Made by a program: the position numbers and the translations under genes
From: an uncultured Prevotella sp.
GTDB taxonomy: Bacteria > Bacteroidota > Bacteroidia > Bacteroidales > Bacteroidaceae
DNA: 64,000 nucleotides
Assembly: GCA_944320195.1 (NCBI GenBank)
Contig: CALUGP010000008.1
Span: 1 to 64,000 of the forward strand
Direction: 5' to 3'
Notes under the pieces: model-generated
Databases searched by the model: none
What the model was told of the DNA's origin: nothing
Seen by the model: the letters and a program-made list of their open reading frames with translations, nothing else
Part shown: in pieces, positions 27,933 to 37,031 of the stretch
Layout: each line of letters starts with the position of its first letter
How positions within the stretch are numbered: the stretch's first letter is position 1

Positions 27933-27940
27933 TATCTTTG
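27933..27940 (+). promoter_or_regulatory. -7 box of the GH51 gene
   Basis: TATCTTTG at 27933-27940. A TTG at 27908-27910 is 22 nt upstream and could be the -33 element. The leader is about 70 nt. Confidence 0.55.
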
Positions 27941-28012
27941 CAAAATGTCCGGTGTATTCCAGACACTATATGTGGCATGGGATGTTGTATTACCTAAAAT
28001 ATTATTAAGACT

Positions 28013-30526
28013 ATGAAACTTTTTACTTTGATTGCATCTTTGTGTACATCATTGATTGCCGTTCCGGCATCAGCCATGGTGGCAGGTGTGACGGCAGAGC
28101 CAGACTCGGTTTATCTGTTTGCTTACGCGACGGCCTCAGACGAGGGGCGGAGCGGACTGCGTTTCGCGTGGAGCCGTGACGGGAATGAATGGCTGAGCAT
28201 TGGCGACGGACGTTCTTTCCTGAAATGCGATTACGCGAATTGGGGCGGTGAGAAGCGTATGGTTAAGCCTGTCTTGTGCCAAGCCGCTGACGGTTCATGG
28301 CATTGTGTGTGGCAACTCAATGCCGGCGGCAAGGAGTTTGGCTATTCCGCATCAAATGATTTGATATCATGGGGACGGCAGACATATTTCACTCATGCAG
28401 AGCGTGGTGAATATCCTGGAAGCTCTTTAACCGCCAATGCGGAAAAGACGATAAGCATGGGAGACGTGGTAGAGAAAGGCTGCGTCAACAAAGTTGTATG
28501 GAATGTGGTAGAGCAGCTTGAAAGATATGCGGACAGAATGGCTTACCGCGACTGTCTTTATGGCGAAAACGCAGGGCAGGACGGAGTGCGTTTTTCCGGG
28601 TTAAAACCTGTGAATGTTGAGCTTACCGTTCGTCAGGATAAGGCCAAGGCCATAAGCGACATGTTGATAGGTGTGTTTTTTGAAGACATAAATTATGGTG
28701 CAGACGGCGGTCTTTACGCGGAACTTGTGCAAAACCGCGACTTCGAGTATACAAAAGGCGAGGGAAGGGAGGCCGGCTGGGGCCCTACATATGCATGGAA
28801 GGTGGAAGGCGACGGCATGAGCATGGATATTGAGACTGCCGATCCGATACATCAAAACAATCGGCATTATGCATTTCTCGATGTCGTTAAACCCGGGGCA
28901 GCTCTTGTGAATTCCGGTTTTGACGGCATCGTGTTAACAAAAGGAGAAAAATATACTGTCTCGTTTTTCGCGCGCCTGTCTGGCGGCAAGCAGCGGCATG
29001 ACGGCCGGTCGTCAGCAGCGATAAAGCTTGGACTACGTGACAAAAACGGAAGAATGCTTGCTGAAAAAAAGTTCAAGGTCTCGTCAGGCAAATGGAAGCA
29101 GTATTCGGCGGTGCTACGTGCCGGTGAATCCGCCGACGAGGCCGTACTTGTTGTGGAACCAATGACTGCTGGAGGGTATGACGTTGACATGGTTTCATTA
29201 TTCCCTGAGCAGACATTCCGTGGCCGGAAGAATGGCCTGCGTGCAGATCTTGCCCAAGCAATAGCCGATATAAGGCCCCGTTTTGTCAGGTTCCCCGGAG
29301 GCTGTGTGGCTCATGGGCAAGGATTGGACAATATCTATCGCTGGAAAAACACCATCGGTCCACTGTATTCGCGTAAGCCGATGAACAATCTTTGGGGATA
29401 TCATCAGACAATGGGGCTTGGATTCTTTGAATACTTCCAGTTCTGTGAAGACATCGGCGCAGAGCCGTTGCCTGTGATTGCTGCCGGTGTGCCGTGTCAG
29501 AACACAAATGCGGTGCAAGGTGAACTTTTGGGCGGAGGACAGCAGGGCGGAATCCCCATGGACGAGATGGATGAGTACATACAGGACATATTGGACCTGG
29601 TTGACTATGCTAATGCTGATCCAAGAACGAACAAATGGGCCAAAATGCGTGCCGAGTCAGGACACCCCGCACCATTCAACCTGAAATATTTGGGAATAGG
29701 TAATGAAGACCAAATTACCGATGTTTTTGCCGAACGTTTCAAGATGATATATGAGGCGGTTAAGAAACGGCATCCGGAAATAACCGTGATAGGAACGGTT
29801 GGGCCTTTTTATGAGGGGACAGACTATGAAGAAGGGTGGCGCTTGGCCGACAGCCTTGCCTTGCCCATGGTTGACGAACATTATTATAATTCGCCCGGAT
29901 GGTTCATTTACAATCAAGATTTCTACGACCGTTACGACCGGAATAAATCAAAGGTTTATCTTGGTGAATATGCAGCCCACCTGCCGGGACGTCCCAATAA
30001 TGTGGAGACGGCTTTGGCCGAAGCGGTGTATCTTACATCGGTTGAGCGCAACGGAGATGTTGTCTCGATGGCATCATACGCTCCGTTACTGGCTAAGAAA
30101 GGTCACACGCAGTGGAATCCAGACATGATATATTTTGACAATAAGGAAGTAACGCCTACCGTGGGCTATTACGTACAGCAATTATTTGCAAGCAACTCAG
30201 GCGATGAGTATATGCCGGCTGATGTAAAGACGGACAATAACCGTAAGGATGTGCGCAGCCGTATTGCCTCTTCTGTTGTGCGTGACGGCAATACCGGCGA
30301 CGTAATAGTGAAGCTTGTCAGCATGCTCCCTTTGGAAGTGAACGCAACGATAAATCTGCCGGAAGGCATCAACGACGACAGCGCTACGCTTTATGTAATG
30401 TCGGGCAATCCTTCCGACAAGGCAGTTAAGCCGGTGGAGAGCACAATAAGCGTGAGTGGAAAGACCATTTACAAAATGCCTCCATATTCATTAAGCGTAA
30501 TAAGAATAAAAGGCGGTGCGAAGTGA
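28013..30526 (+). CDS. Alpha-L-arabinofuranosidase, GH51
   Basis: An 837-residue secreted enzyme that removes arabinofuranose from plant polysaccharides. Signal peptide residues 1-21 (ends PASA). Residues about 30-180 look like part of a GH43/GH32-type propeller (LRFAWSRDGNEWL, WHCVWQLN, FGYSASNDLISW). The GH51 domain starts near residue 205 (AKAISDMLIGVFFEDINYGADGGLYAELVQNRDFE) and includes a carbohydrate-binding-like insert (residues ~260-400). The acid/base is Glu565 (YLGIGNEDQ) and the nucleophile Glu652 (VYLGEYAAHLPG). The C-terminal beta domain closes the protein. It has its own promoter and no polysaccharide-utilisation neighbours such as SusC/SusD. Confidence 0.93.
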   Translation: MKLFTLIASLCTSLIAVPASAMVAGVTAEPDSVYLFAYATASDEGRSGLRFAWSRDGNEWLSIGDGRSFLKCDYANWGGEKRMVKPVLCQAADGSWHCVWQLNAGGKEFGYSASNDLISWGRQTYFTHAERGEYPGSSLTANAEKTISMGDVVEKGCVNKVVWNVVEQLERYADRMAYRDCLYGENAGQDGVRFSGLKPVNVELTVRQDKAKAISDMLIGVFFEDINYGADGGLYAELVQNRDFEYTKGEGREAGWGPTYAWKVEGDGMSMDIETADPIHQNNRHYAFLDVVKPGAALVNSGFDGIVLTKGEKYTVSFFARLSGGKQRHDGRSSAAIKLGLRDKNGRMLAEKKFKVSSGKWKQYSAVLRAGESADEAVLVVEPMTAGGYDVDMVSLFPEQTFRGRKNGLRADLAQAIADIRPRFVRFPGGCVAHGQGLDNIYRWKNTIGPLYSRKPMNNLWGYHQTMGLGFFEYFQFCEDIGAEPLPVIAAGVPCQNTNAVQGELLGGGQQGGIPMDEMDEYIQDILDLVDYANADPRTNKWAKMRAESGHPAPFNLKYLGIGNEDQITDVFAERFKMIYEAVKKRHPEITVIGTVGPFYEGTDYEEGWRLADSLALPMVDEHYYNSPGWFIYNQDFYDRYDRNKSKVYLGEYAAHLPGRPNNVETALAEAVYLTSVERNGDVVSMASYAPLLAKKGHTQWNPDMIYFDNKEVTPTVGYYVQQLFASNSGDEYMPADVKTDNNRKDVRSRIASSVVRDGNTGDVIVKLVSMLPLEVNATINLPEGINDDSATLYVMSGNPSDKAVKPVESTISVSGKTIYKMPPYSLSVIRIKGGAK

Positions 30527-30545
30527 TAAGGCGTTTAACACGGAG

Positions 30546-30592
30546 TGGCAAGACTGGAAACATACGAAGTCGGTCTTGCCGCTTCGTATGTT
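30546..30592. terminator. Two interleaved inverted repeats between convergent genes
   Basis: GGCAAGAC (30547-30554) pairs with GTCTTGCC (30573-30580), and AACATACGAAG (30559-30569) pairs with CTTCGTATGTT (30582-30592). The arms alternate, so the two hairpins cannot form fully together. They lie between the ends of the GH51 and tilS genes and probably serve termination, though no T-run follows. Confidence 0.6.
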
Positions 30593-30599
30593 ATGCAGA

Positions 30600-31952
30600 T
30601 CATGACTTTTGACATGTTATACGTAGGATTTTCGTCGTACTGTCCATAATGCGACAACGGTTGTCTGGGCGTTGGTTGACAAGCCATATTATTTTACCTT
30701 CCGCATCAGCAACGACAAGTTGGCGGCGCTTGTCAAACAGATTGACTTTAAGGTCTGTAAGGTAGTCACTTACAAGCTTGGATCCTTTCATTCCAAACGG
30801 AATGAACCGGTCGCCAGTAGCAGCCGGTTTGATAGTCAAAGGAAATTTCACTTTTGACATATCTGCAAAACAACTTCTCTTGTCTTTTGATATTTTAAAG
30901 TCAGGCGTACGGTCAAAACACTCAAACTTGAATTTTGTCTTGTTGTCATACACATATAAGCCTGTTTCTGGAACAGCCAAACTCCGCAGTTTTTTGTCGG
31001 TCAAAGGCTCTATAAACAAATAAGACCTGTCAGTTAGCAGCCTGTGCGTAGGCGAGGTGAATACACGCCCGGTCTTGGAGCACATTACAGAATGTATAAG
31101 TTCTATTTGTGCGGAATTGAAAGTGTAGTCTTTCAATAAGTTGAATAGTACATATTCAGAAGCAGGACAGGCTGACAAACGTTCTGCGTTGATTCTTGTC
31201 GATCCGTCGCTAAAATATTCAACAGCAGTTTCAGATACGTCCTTTACGATAACATCCAATGCGTTGGCGGCTTCAGATACTCTCAAGGCCGTAGTGGCGA
31301 TGCTGTCGCTGACCGATGGATTAATTTCTTTCATCAATGGAAGTATGTTCAGACGTATCTTGTTGCGTACAACATCATTGATTAGATTGGTGCTGTCTGT
31401 AACATAACTTTGCTTGATTTCGTTCAAGGCGGCTTCAACGTCAAAACGTGTGACACATAACAATGGGCGTACAATTTTTCCGTTTTTCGGCTTTATGCCT
31501 GTCAGCCCGTATATGCCTGTTCCTCTGATGAGGTTAAGCAGCACTGTTTCAACAGAGTCATCCTGATGATGGGCTACACATGTTGCTGACGCCCCTATAT
31601 TTACTACAAGCTGGTTGAAATAAGAATAACGAAGATGGCGTGCCGCCATCTCGATACTCATTTTACGCAATTTGGCAAAACCGTAAGTGTCAAAATGACT
31701 GACATGAAGCTTTATTCCATTTTCTTCACAAAACTTACGGCAGAAACACTCGTCACGGTTTGATTCTTCTCCACGCAAATGGAAATTGCAATGAGCAGCT
31801 TCGATGTCGTACCCTAATTCCTTTAGGACCAATGTCAGGAATACACTGTCAGCTCCGCCAGACAGTGCCACAAGATATCTTTCATCATGTTCCAACAGTT
31901 TATTGGTAGCGATGAAAGCTGAAATTTTCTGCAAAAAACGTTTATTCAACAT
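30600..31952 (-). CDS. tilS: tRNA(Ile)-lysidine synthase
   Basis: A 450-residue TilS, which puts lysine on C34 of the CAU-anticodon tRNA(Ile). The ATP pyrophosphatase loop is YLVALSGGADSVFL near the N terminus, with the HCNFHLRGEESNRDE and TCVAHHQDDSVETVLLNLIRGTG motifs. The C-terminal TilS domain is present (AATGDRFIPFGMKGSKLVSDYLTD). ATG 31952 is preferred to a TTG at 31961. It overlaps the rRNA methyltransferase gene by 11 nt, so the genes are cotranscribed. Confidence 0.95.
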   Translation of the reverse strand: MLNKRFLQKISAFIATNKLLEHDERYLVALSGGADSVFLTLVLKELGYDIEAAHCNFHLRGEESNRDECFCRKFCEENGIKLHVSHFDTYGFAKLRKMSIEMAARHLRYSYFNQLVVNIGASATCVAHHQDDSVETVLLNLIRGTGIYGLTGIKPKNGKIVRPLLCVTRFDVEAALNEIKQSYVTDSTNLINDVVRNKIRLNILPLMKEINPSVSDSIATTALRVSEAANALDVIVKDVSETAVEYFSDGSTRINAERLSACPASEYVLFNLLKDYTFNSAQIELIHSVMCSKTGRVFTSPTHRLLTDRSYLFIEPLTDKKLRSLAVPETGLYVYDNKTKFKFECFDRTPDFKISKDKRSCFADMSKVKFPLTIKPAATGDRFIPFGMKGSKLVSDYLTDLKVNLFDKRRQLVVADAEGKIIWLVNQRPDNRCRIMDSTTKILRITCQKS

Positions 31953-33123
31953 ATAATACAAGGCCTTTCAGGTATTCGCCTTCTGGATGATATATGTTAA
32001 TAGGATGGTCACCCGGTTGATGTAACTGATGTAAAATCCTCACATTCCTTTTTGCTAAAGCCGCCGCCGTAAATACGGCATTACGGAAATTATCTTTTGT
32101 AACCACTTGGCTGCAACTAAAGGTAAATAATATTCCACCACTTTTTATACGCTCAAGGGCTTTTACGTTAAGCCGTGTATAACCTTTCAGGGCATTATGT
32201 AGTGCCGCACGGTGCTTGGCAAAGGCAGGGGGGTCAAGTATGATAAGGTCATATTTCCCATCTGCAGAGTCAAGGAATTTGAAAGCGTCTTCACAAAAAG
32301 CCTTATGGCGGTTGTCGCCCGGGAAATTCAATGCCACATTGGCATTTGTCAAGTCTATGGCTTTTGCACTACTGTCTACCGAATGTACAAGCTTTGCGTT
32401 GCCACGCATGGCATAAAAAGAAAATCCGCCGGTATAGCAAAACATGTTCAACACAGTTCTGCCTTTGGAATATCGTTCTAATAAGAGGCGGTTTTCACGT
32501 TGATCGACAAAGAATCCAGTCTTTTGGCCTTTTAGCCAGTCTACATGGAACTTCAATCCGTTTTCAACGGCAATATTGTCATCACACTCTCCATATATAA
32601 AACCGTTCTCTTGCCCTAAGCCGGCCTTATAAGGCAAAGTTGTCTCGCTTTTATAATATACATGTTCAATCCTGCTTCCCATGACATCTACAAGCGCACG
32701 GGCAATCTCATTACGGCAGACATGCATTCCCACGCTGTGAGCCTGCATTACAGCTGTTTTGCCATAACAGTCAATGACTAAGCCTGGCAGATTGTCGCCC
32801 TCGCCATGTATGAGGCGGAATGTGTTGTTGTCGGGATTGTCCGCTATTCCAATGCTTTGGCGCATATGCAGCGCAGAAGAAAGACGCTCGCGCCAGAAGT
32901 TCTCGTTTATTTCGATGTCATCAAATGACAATACTCGAACGGCAATACTTCCTATTTGAAAATGTCCTATTGCGGCAAATTCGCCTCCGGACGTAATCAA
33001 GCGTACCGTATCACCTTCCTCAATGTTCTCGTCCAAATGGCTTATTGCACCTGAAAACACCCATGGGTGAAAACGTTTTAAGCTTTCTTCCTTCCCTTTT
33101 TTTAGGTATATGTTTTTATACAT
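31942..33123 (-). CDS. RlmI-like class I rRNA (cytosine-C5) methyltransferase
   Basis: A 393-residue SAM-dependent methyltransferase of the RlmI type. The N-terminal PUA-like domain starts YLKKGKEESLKRFHPWVFSGAI. The middle EEHD-type region is followed by the Rossmann motif TVLNMFCYTGGFSFYAMRGN and motif IV DLIILDPPAFAKHR, and a C-terminal CSQVVTKDNF (Cys for C5 methylation). RlmI methylates C1962 of 23S rRNA in E. coli; the same site is likely here but is inference. ATG 33123 is chosen; it lies 4 nt after the stop of the RNase D-like gene. Confidence 0.9.
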   Translation of the reverse strand: MYKNIYLKKGKEESLKRFHPWVFSGAISHLDENIEEGDTVRLITSGGEFAAIGHFQIGSIAVRVLSFDDIEINENFWRERLSSALHMRQSIGIADNPDNNTFRLIHGEGDNLPGLVIDCYGKTAVMQAHSVGMHVCRNEIARALVDVMGSRIEHVYYKSETTLPYKAGLGQENGFIYGECDDNIAVENGLKFHVDWLKGQKTGFFVDQRENRLLLERYSKGRTVLNMFCYTGGFSFYAMRGNAKLVHSVDSSAKAIDLTNANVALNFPGDNRHKAFCEDAFKFLDSADGKYDLIILDPPAFAKHRAALHNALKGYTRLNVKALERIKSGGILFTFSCSQVVTKDNFRNAVFTAAALAKRNVRILHQLHQPGDHPINIYHPEGEYLKGLVLYVE

Positions 33124-33127
33124 TTCG

Positions 33128-33757
33128 TCAATTCTTTTGCTCGTCAATTTTTATTAACTGATAATCTCCTGTTTCTTCTAGTCTGCAAAGTTCTTCATAA
33201 ATATTGATGCAAGCCCATGCGTCTGTGGCTGCATATAATTTCTGGCTGTCGCTAAGAACATCAGATTCCCAATTGCTTAGACGCACGGATTTGCTGATTT
33301 TCTGATGAAAGAAGTTCGCATAAAGTTTTTGCAAACTCAGATCCTCGACACCAAGTTCGCCTACGTGTTTCTGTAAGTCTACAAATTTGCCTGGAGTAAA
33401 GTCTGCACGTTTATGCAACGAGTTCATGTCGTCATGTAATGACAGTCCCACTTTTGTGACACTAACATCCTCAAGCAGCCTTATTATTGCCGGAGTCATC
33501 CCTGTAAGGTTCAGGCGGAAAAGAAAACATGTGTCGTGTGTTGATACTTGCAATAACGCCACATCGTGTGAACGACCCTTCTTGAAAGAAGGCCTCGTCT
33601 CGGTGTCTATCCCAAGAATTTTTTGTGACAGCAAATAAGCAACAGCTTTTTCTGCTTCTGCGGTTGTATTTATTACTATAATCCTTCCGCCGAAAACAGC
33701 TCTCGGCAATTCCTGAATATTATGTTTATCAAATTTGTTATAAATGATCTTACTCAT
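33128..33757 (-). CDS. RNase D-like 3'-5' exonuclease
   Basis: A 209-residue DEDDy exonuclease domain without the HRDC domains of full RNase D. ExoI motif: GIDTETRP (Asp51, Glu53); ExoII: VGLSLHDDMNSLHKR; ExoIII: LYAATDAWACINIYEEL with the DEDDy tyrosine. It probably trims RNA 3' ends or acts on DNA as in single-domain relatives. ATG 33757 is preferred; the frame continues upstream to 33853 but that part overlaps the divergent promoters. First gene of the leftward trio with the methyltransferase and tilS. Confidence 0.88.
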   Translation of the reverse strand: MSKIIYNKFDKHNIQELPRAVFGGRIIVINTTAEAEKAVAYLLSQKILGIDTETRPSFKKGRSHDVALLQVSTHDTCFLFRLNLTGMTPAIIRLLEDVSVTKVGLSLHDDMNSLHKRADFTPGKFVDLQKHVGELGVEDLSLQKLYANFFHQKISKSVRLSNWESDVLSDSQKLYAATDAWACINIYEELCRLEETGDYQLIKIDEQKN

Positions 33758-33803
33758 ATTATAGAAACGAAAAGAAGTCTGCAAAGCTTCAGAAATGGTG
33801 TGC

Positions 33804-33811
33804 AAAAATAT
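33804..33811 (-). promoter_or_regulatory. -7 box for the leftward RNase D-rlmI-tilS group
   Basis: Read leftward, TATTTTTG at 33804-33811. The -33 element is not clear. Leader about 40 nt to ATG 33757. Confidence 0.45.
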
Positions 33812-33854
33812 AAAAAAAAGGTGAGTTTTATGGCTTATTCTGACATTTTTCAAT

Positions 33855-33862
33855 TACTTTTG
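33855..33862 (+). promoter_or_regulatory. -7 box for ftsK
   Basis: TACTTTTG at 33855-33862, 23 nt before the ATG at 33886. It is divergent from the box at 33804-33811; no clear -33 element. Confidence 0.45.
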
Positions 33863-33885
33863 CAAATAAAATTTCGAATACAGCA

Positions 33886-36300
33886 ATGGGTAAGAAAAAA
33901 ATTGCACGTTCAGATAAATCTTTCAGTGAAGCTATTGGGCTGAAAGGCATTCTACAAAACGACATCTTAAATTTTATTTTTGGAATAATCCTGCTCATTT
34001 TGTCCATATATACGATAATTGCATTCATTTCGTATTTTGCAACAGGGCAATATGACCAAAGTTTGATTTTAGACCATAGCTCGCAAGAGATTTTAAATAA
34101 GAACAGGGAATTCAAGAACAGTTGTGGCTCATTGGGAGCGTTTGTGTCATATTTCTTCATATCCAGATGTTTTGGATTGTCGGCATTCATTGTGCCGGTT
34201 TTTATGGGAATGGCAGGATTGCGGCTTGTCAAGGCGTATAAGATCAATCTGCTAAAATGGTTCATCTGTCTTATGATTGCGATGATTTGGTTTTCCATTA
34301 TGTCGGCTAAGTTACTGACGCCTATAATGGGCGGCAGCATATTCAATCCTGGTGGAGACCATGGTTTGTATTGCTGTCAATGGCTTGAAAACATAATAGG
34401 TGTATACGGACTTATGGCTGTATTGCTGCTTACAGCCATCGCATTCCTTACATATTTGAGTAAAGAGACCATCAACGTGGTCCGTAACATTCTTAATCCT
34501 ATTGGCACGCTGACTCGTAAAGTGAAATTTGGCGTAACCAATATACCAGGAAAGTCTGAACAAACAGCTGAAGCAATACAGACACTTGAAGACCCTACAA
34601 CGTTTGACGACCCACAGCCACAAACTGTCGTGTTCACAGCAAACAACGATGATAAGACTGACAAGAATGGCCAGTCAGATGCCCAGAAAGACAAAGGGCA
34701 GCAGGAAATAATAATCAATCAGGCCACCGATGAGACAAAGGCCGATTCTAAAGACGTTTCCGGACAGAAAGACTTGTCTGTGCCAATAGACCCACGTGAA
34801 CCGTGGATAAAATATAAATATCCCACACTTGACTTGCTGAAAAAATATGAGAATGACGGCAAGCCATATATAGACATGAAAGAGCAAACTGCAAACAAAA
34901 ACCGTATTGTGGAGGTGCTCAACAACTTCGGAGTGCAGATCAAGACGATAATGGCCACAGTCGGCCCAACCATAACATTGTATGAGATAACACCTGCTGA
35001 AGGAATAAGGATCTCAAAAATCAAGAATCTTGAAGATGACATAGCCTTAAGCCTTGCCGCACTTGGCATACGAATAATAGCACCGATACCAGGCAAAGGT
35101 ACTATAGGTATAGAGGTGCCTAACAAGAAACAGAACATTGTTTCGATGGAGAGCATACTTAATTCAAAGCGTTTCCAAGAGACAACGATGGATTTGCCAA
35201 TTGCCATAGGAAAAACCATCACCAACGAGATATTCATGGTGGACCTGGCTAAATTGCCGCATTTGCTTGTTGCCGGAGCTACCGGCCAAGGCAAGTCTGT
35301 CGGCCTGAACGCAATAATAACATCGTTGCTCTATAAAAAACATCCAAATGAGCTTAAGCTTGTCTTGATAGACCCCAAAAAGGTGGAGTTCAGTCCATAC
35401 GCGCCAATTGCGCAGCATTTTATGGCAAAAGTGCCTGATGACAATGAAGAAACAATAATCACGGATGTGACAAAAGTTATCAGGACGCTGAACAGTCTGT
35501 GCAAGCTGATGGACTCAAGATATGACATGCTGAAACTTGCCGGTGCTAGAAATATAAAGGAATATAATGAAAAATACATAAACCATCAGCTCAAATTGAC
35601 CGACGGGCATGAGTATATGCCTTACATTGTCGTGGTGATCGACGAGTTTGGGGACTTGATTATGACTGCCGGCAAAGAGATAGAATTGCCCATCGCGCGT
35701 ATAGCCCAACTGGCGCGCGCCGTTGGAATACACATGGTCATCGCGACACAGCGTCCGACCACATCCATTATTACTGGTAACATTAAAGCGAATTTCCCTG
35801 GCCGTATGGCTTTCAGGGTAAGCGCAATGATAGATTCAAGAACCATTCTCGACCGCCCCGGTGCCAACCAGCTGATAGGCCGTGGCGACTTGCTGTTCCT
35901 CAATGGGAATGAGCCTGTCAGGGTGCAGTGTGCATTTATAGACACTAAGGAAATACAAAGAATCAATCAATACATAGCTGAGCAGCCCGGGCCACTGGAG
36001 CCGATGGAGCTGCCAGAGCCGTCCGCGGATGATGCTGGGGACGTATCAGGAGGTAATTTGGAAATGCACAACATTGATCCTTTATTTGAAGAAGCCGCAC
36101 GTGCCATCGTGCTTAGCCAGCAAGGATCCACCAGTATGATACAGCGCCGCTTTTCAATTGGATACAACAGGGCTGGCAGGCTGATGGACCAGTTGGAGAA
36201 AGCGGGCATAGTAGGAGCCGCTCAAGGCAGCAAGCCTCGTGAAGTGCTTGTTCAAGACGAGAACAGTCTGGAAACACTTCTTTCACAAATCAGAAAGTGA
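33886..36300 (+). CDS. ftsK: FtsK/SpoIIIE DNA translocase
   Basis: An 804-residue DNA pump for chromosome segregation at the septum. Four N-terminal membrane segments (residues about 25-195) are followed by a Gln/Asp/Lys-rich linker, the alpha/beta motor and the gamma domain. Walker A is LLVAGATGQGKSVGLNA, Walker B region YIVVVIDEFGDLIMTAG, with RPTTSIITGNIKANFPGRMAF typical for FtsK. The C-terminal gamma winged helix starts DPLFEEAARAIVLSQQGSTSMIQRRFSIGYNRAGRLMDQLE. It is followed by a hairpin at 36306-36344 and then the LolA-like gene; this pairing is usual in Bacteroidetes. Confidence 0.96.
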   Translation: MGKKKIARSDKSFSEAIGLKGILQNDILNFIFGIILLILSIYTIIAFISYFATGQYDQSLILDHSSQEILNKNREFKNSCGSLGAFVSYFFISRCFGLSAFIVPVFMGMAGLRLVKAYKINLLKWFICLMIAMIWFSIMSAKLLTPIMGGSIFNPGGDHGLYCCQWLENIIGVYGLMAVLLLTAIAFLTYLSKETINVVRNILNPIGTLTRKVKFGVTNIPGKSEQTAEAIQTLEDPTTFDDPQPQTVVFTANNDDKTDKNGQSDAQKDKGQQEIIINQATDETKADSKDVSGQKDLSVPIDPREPWIKYKYPTLDLLKKYENDGKPYIDMKEQTANKNRIVEVLNNFGVQIKTIMATVGPTITLYEITPAEGIRISKIKNLEDDIALSLAALGIRIIAPIPGKGTIGIEVPNKKQNIVSMESILNSKRFQETTMDLPIAIGKTITNEIFMVDLAKLPHLLVAGATGQGKSVGLNAIITSLLYKKHPNELKLVLIDPKKVEFSPYAPIAQHFMAKVPDDNEETIITDVTKVIRTLNSLCKLMDSRYDMLKLAGARNIKEYNEKYINHQLKLTDGHEYMPYIVVVIDEFGDLIMTAGKEIELPIARIAQLARAVGIHMVIATQRPTTSIITGNIKANFPGRMAFRVSAMIDSRTILDRPGANQLIGRGDLLFLNGNEPVRVQCAFIDTKEIQRINQYIAEQPGPLEPMELPEPSADDAGDVSGGNLEMHNIDPLFEEAARAIVLSQQGSTSMIQRRFSIGYNRAGRLMDQLEKAGIVGAAQGSKPREVLVQDENSLETLLSQIRK

Positions 36301-36305
36301 AAGGT

Positions 36306-36344
36306 GCCGTTCTTGTTCTGCATGTCATTCAGGACAAGAACGGC
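36306..36344 (+). terminator. Hairpin between ftsK and lolA-like gene
   Basis: GCCGTTCTTGT (36306-36316) pairs perfectly with ACAAGAACGGC (36334-36344). No T-run follows, so it may be a weak terminator or an RNA-processing or stability element within the unit. Confidence 0.55.
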
Positions 36345-36402
36345 TGAAATAAAATAGATGTGCAAGCATGCGAATAATAAATTTACAAACAGGCAAAACA
36401 AA

Positions 36403-37005
36403 ATGAGAAAACTGTCATTCATACTGATTGCGCTCCTTATGGCAATGTGTGCCGATGCGCAGAATGCCGCACAGGCACGTAAGATTCTTGACAAAACGGC
36501 TGCAATGATAAACAACAGAAACGGCGCAAGCGCCAATTTCAGCGTAAGCGGAAAACATGGCAACGCATCAGGAACCATATCTATAAAAGGAAACAAGTTC
36601 AACGCACGTACCGCACAAGCCATTGTGTGGTATGACGGAAAGACGCAGTGGACTTACATGAAAAGCAGCCAAGAAGTGAACATAAGCATTCCGACGGAAG
36701 CCCAGCAACAGTCAATGAACCCTTATAAGTTCATAAACATATATAAGAGCGGCTTTAAAATCGGCATGAAAAACGTTGCTGGAGGATGGCAAATACACTT
36801 ATACGCAACCAACCAAAAGCGCACGATAAAGGAAATGTACGTAACTGTCGGCAGAAATTACCTTCCCACTACCATAAAGATGAGGCAAAGTAACGGGTGG
36901 ACAACCATCAAGGTCTCTAATTTTAAGGCAAAAAAACTTAGCGATTCCATCTTCCGCTTCAACTCCAAGGATTTCCCAAACGCAGAGATTGTTGACCTTA
37001 GATAA
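36403..37005 (+). CDS. LolA-like periplasmic carrier
   Basis: A 200-residue secreted protein of the LolA fold, which in other bacteria carries lipoproteins across the periplasm. Signal peptide residues 1-18 (MRKLSFILIALLMAMCADAQ). Body: KILDKTAAMINNRNGASANFSVSG, TAQAIVWYDGKTQWTYMKSSQEVNI and the ending FKAKKLSDSIFRFNSKDFPNAEIVDLR are as in Bacteroidetes LolA-like proteins. ATG 36403 is chosen for the signal peptide. Lipoprotein carrying is inferred. Confidence 0.85.
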   Translation: MRKLSFILIALLMAMCADAQNAAQARKILDKTAAMINNRNGASANFSVSGKHGNASGTISIKGNKFNARTAQAIVWYDGKTQWTYMKSSQEVNISIPTEAQQQSMNPYKFINIYKSGFKIGMKNVAGGWQIHLYATNQKRTIKEMYVTVGRNYLPTTIKMRQSNGWTTIKVSNFKAKKLSDSIFRFNSKDFPNAEIVDLR

Positions 37006-37031
37006 CTTGTTTCCAACGATAATTAACGACA

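Larger units (their letters stand above)
27010..28012. repeat. One-kilobase gene-free stretch with palindromic words
   Basis: I find no convincing gene here. It holds the cdd promoter (27140-27170), the GH51 promoter (27933-27940) and a perfect 9-bp hairpin GTAATTCAG/CTGAATTAC (27426-27434 and 27444-27452) with a 9-nt loop. Between 27530 and 27610 there are repeated pieces of the kind ACCGTGTTTCAAAATG, ATGGCCTTTTT, GGCATTTTGCCGTGTTTTGCA, which echo 18.6-18.7 kb. Frames in this stretch are short and carry no protein-like pattern. Confidence 0.5.

Noticed and set aside
33758-33853. N-terminal extension of the RNase D-like gene
   Set aside because: It covers the divergent promoter area, and the added sequence does not resemble the family.
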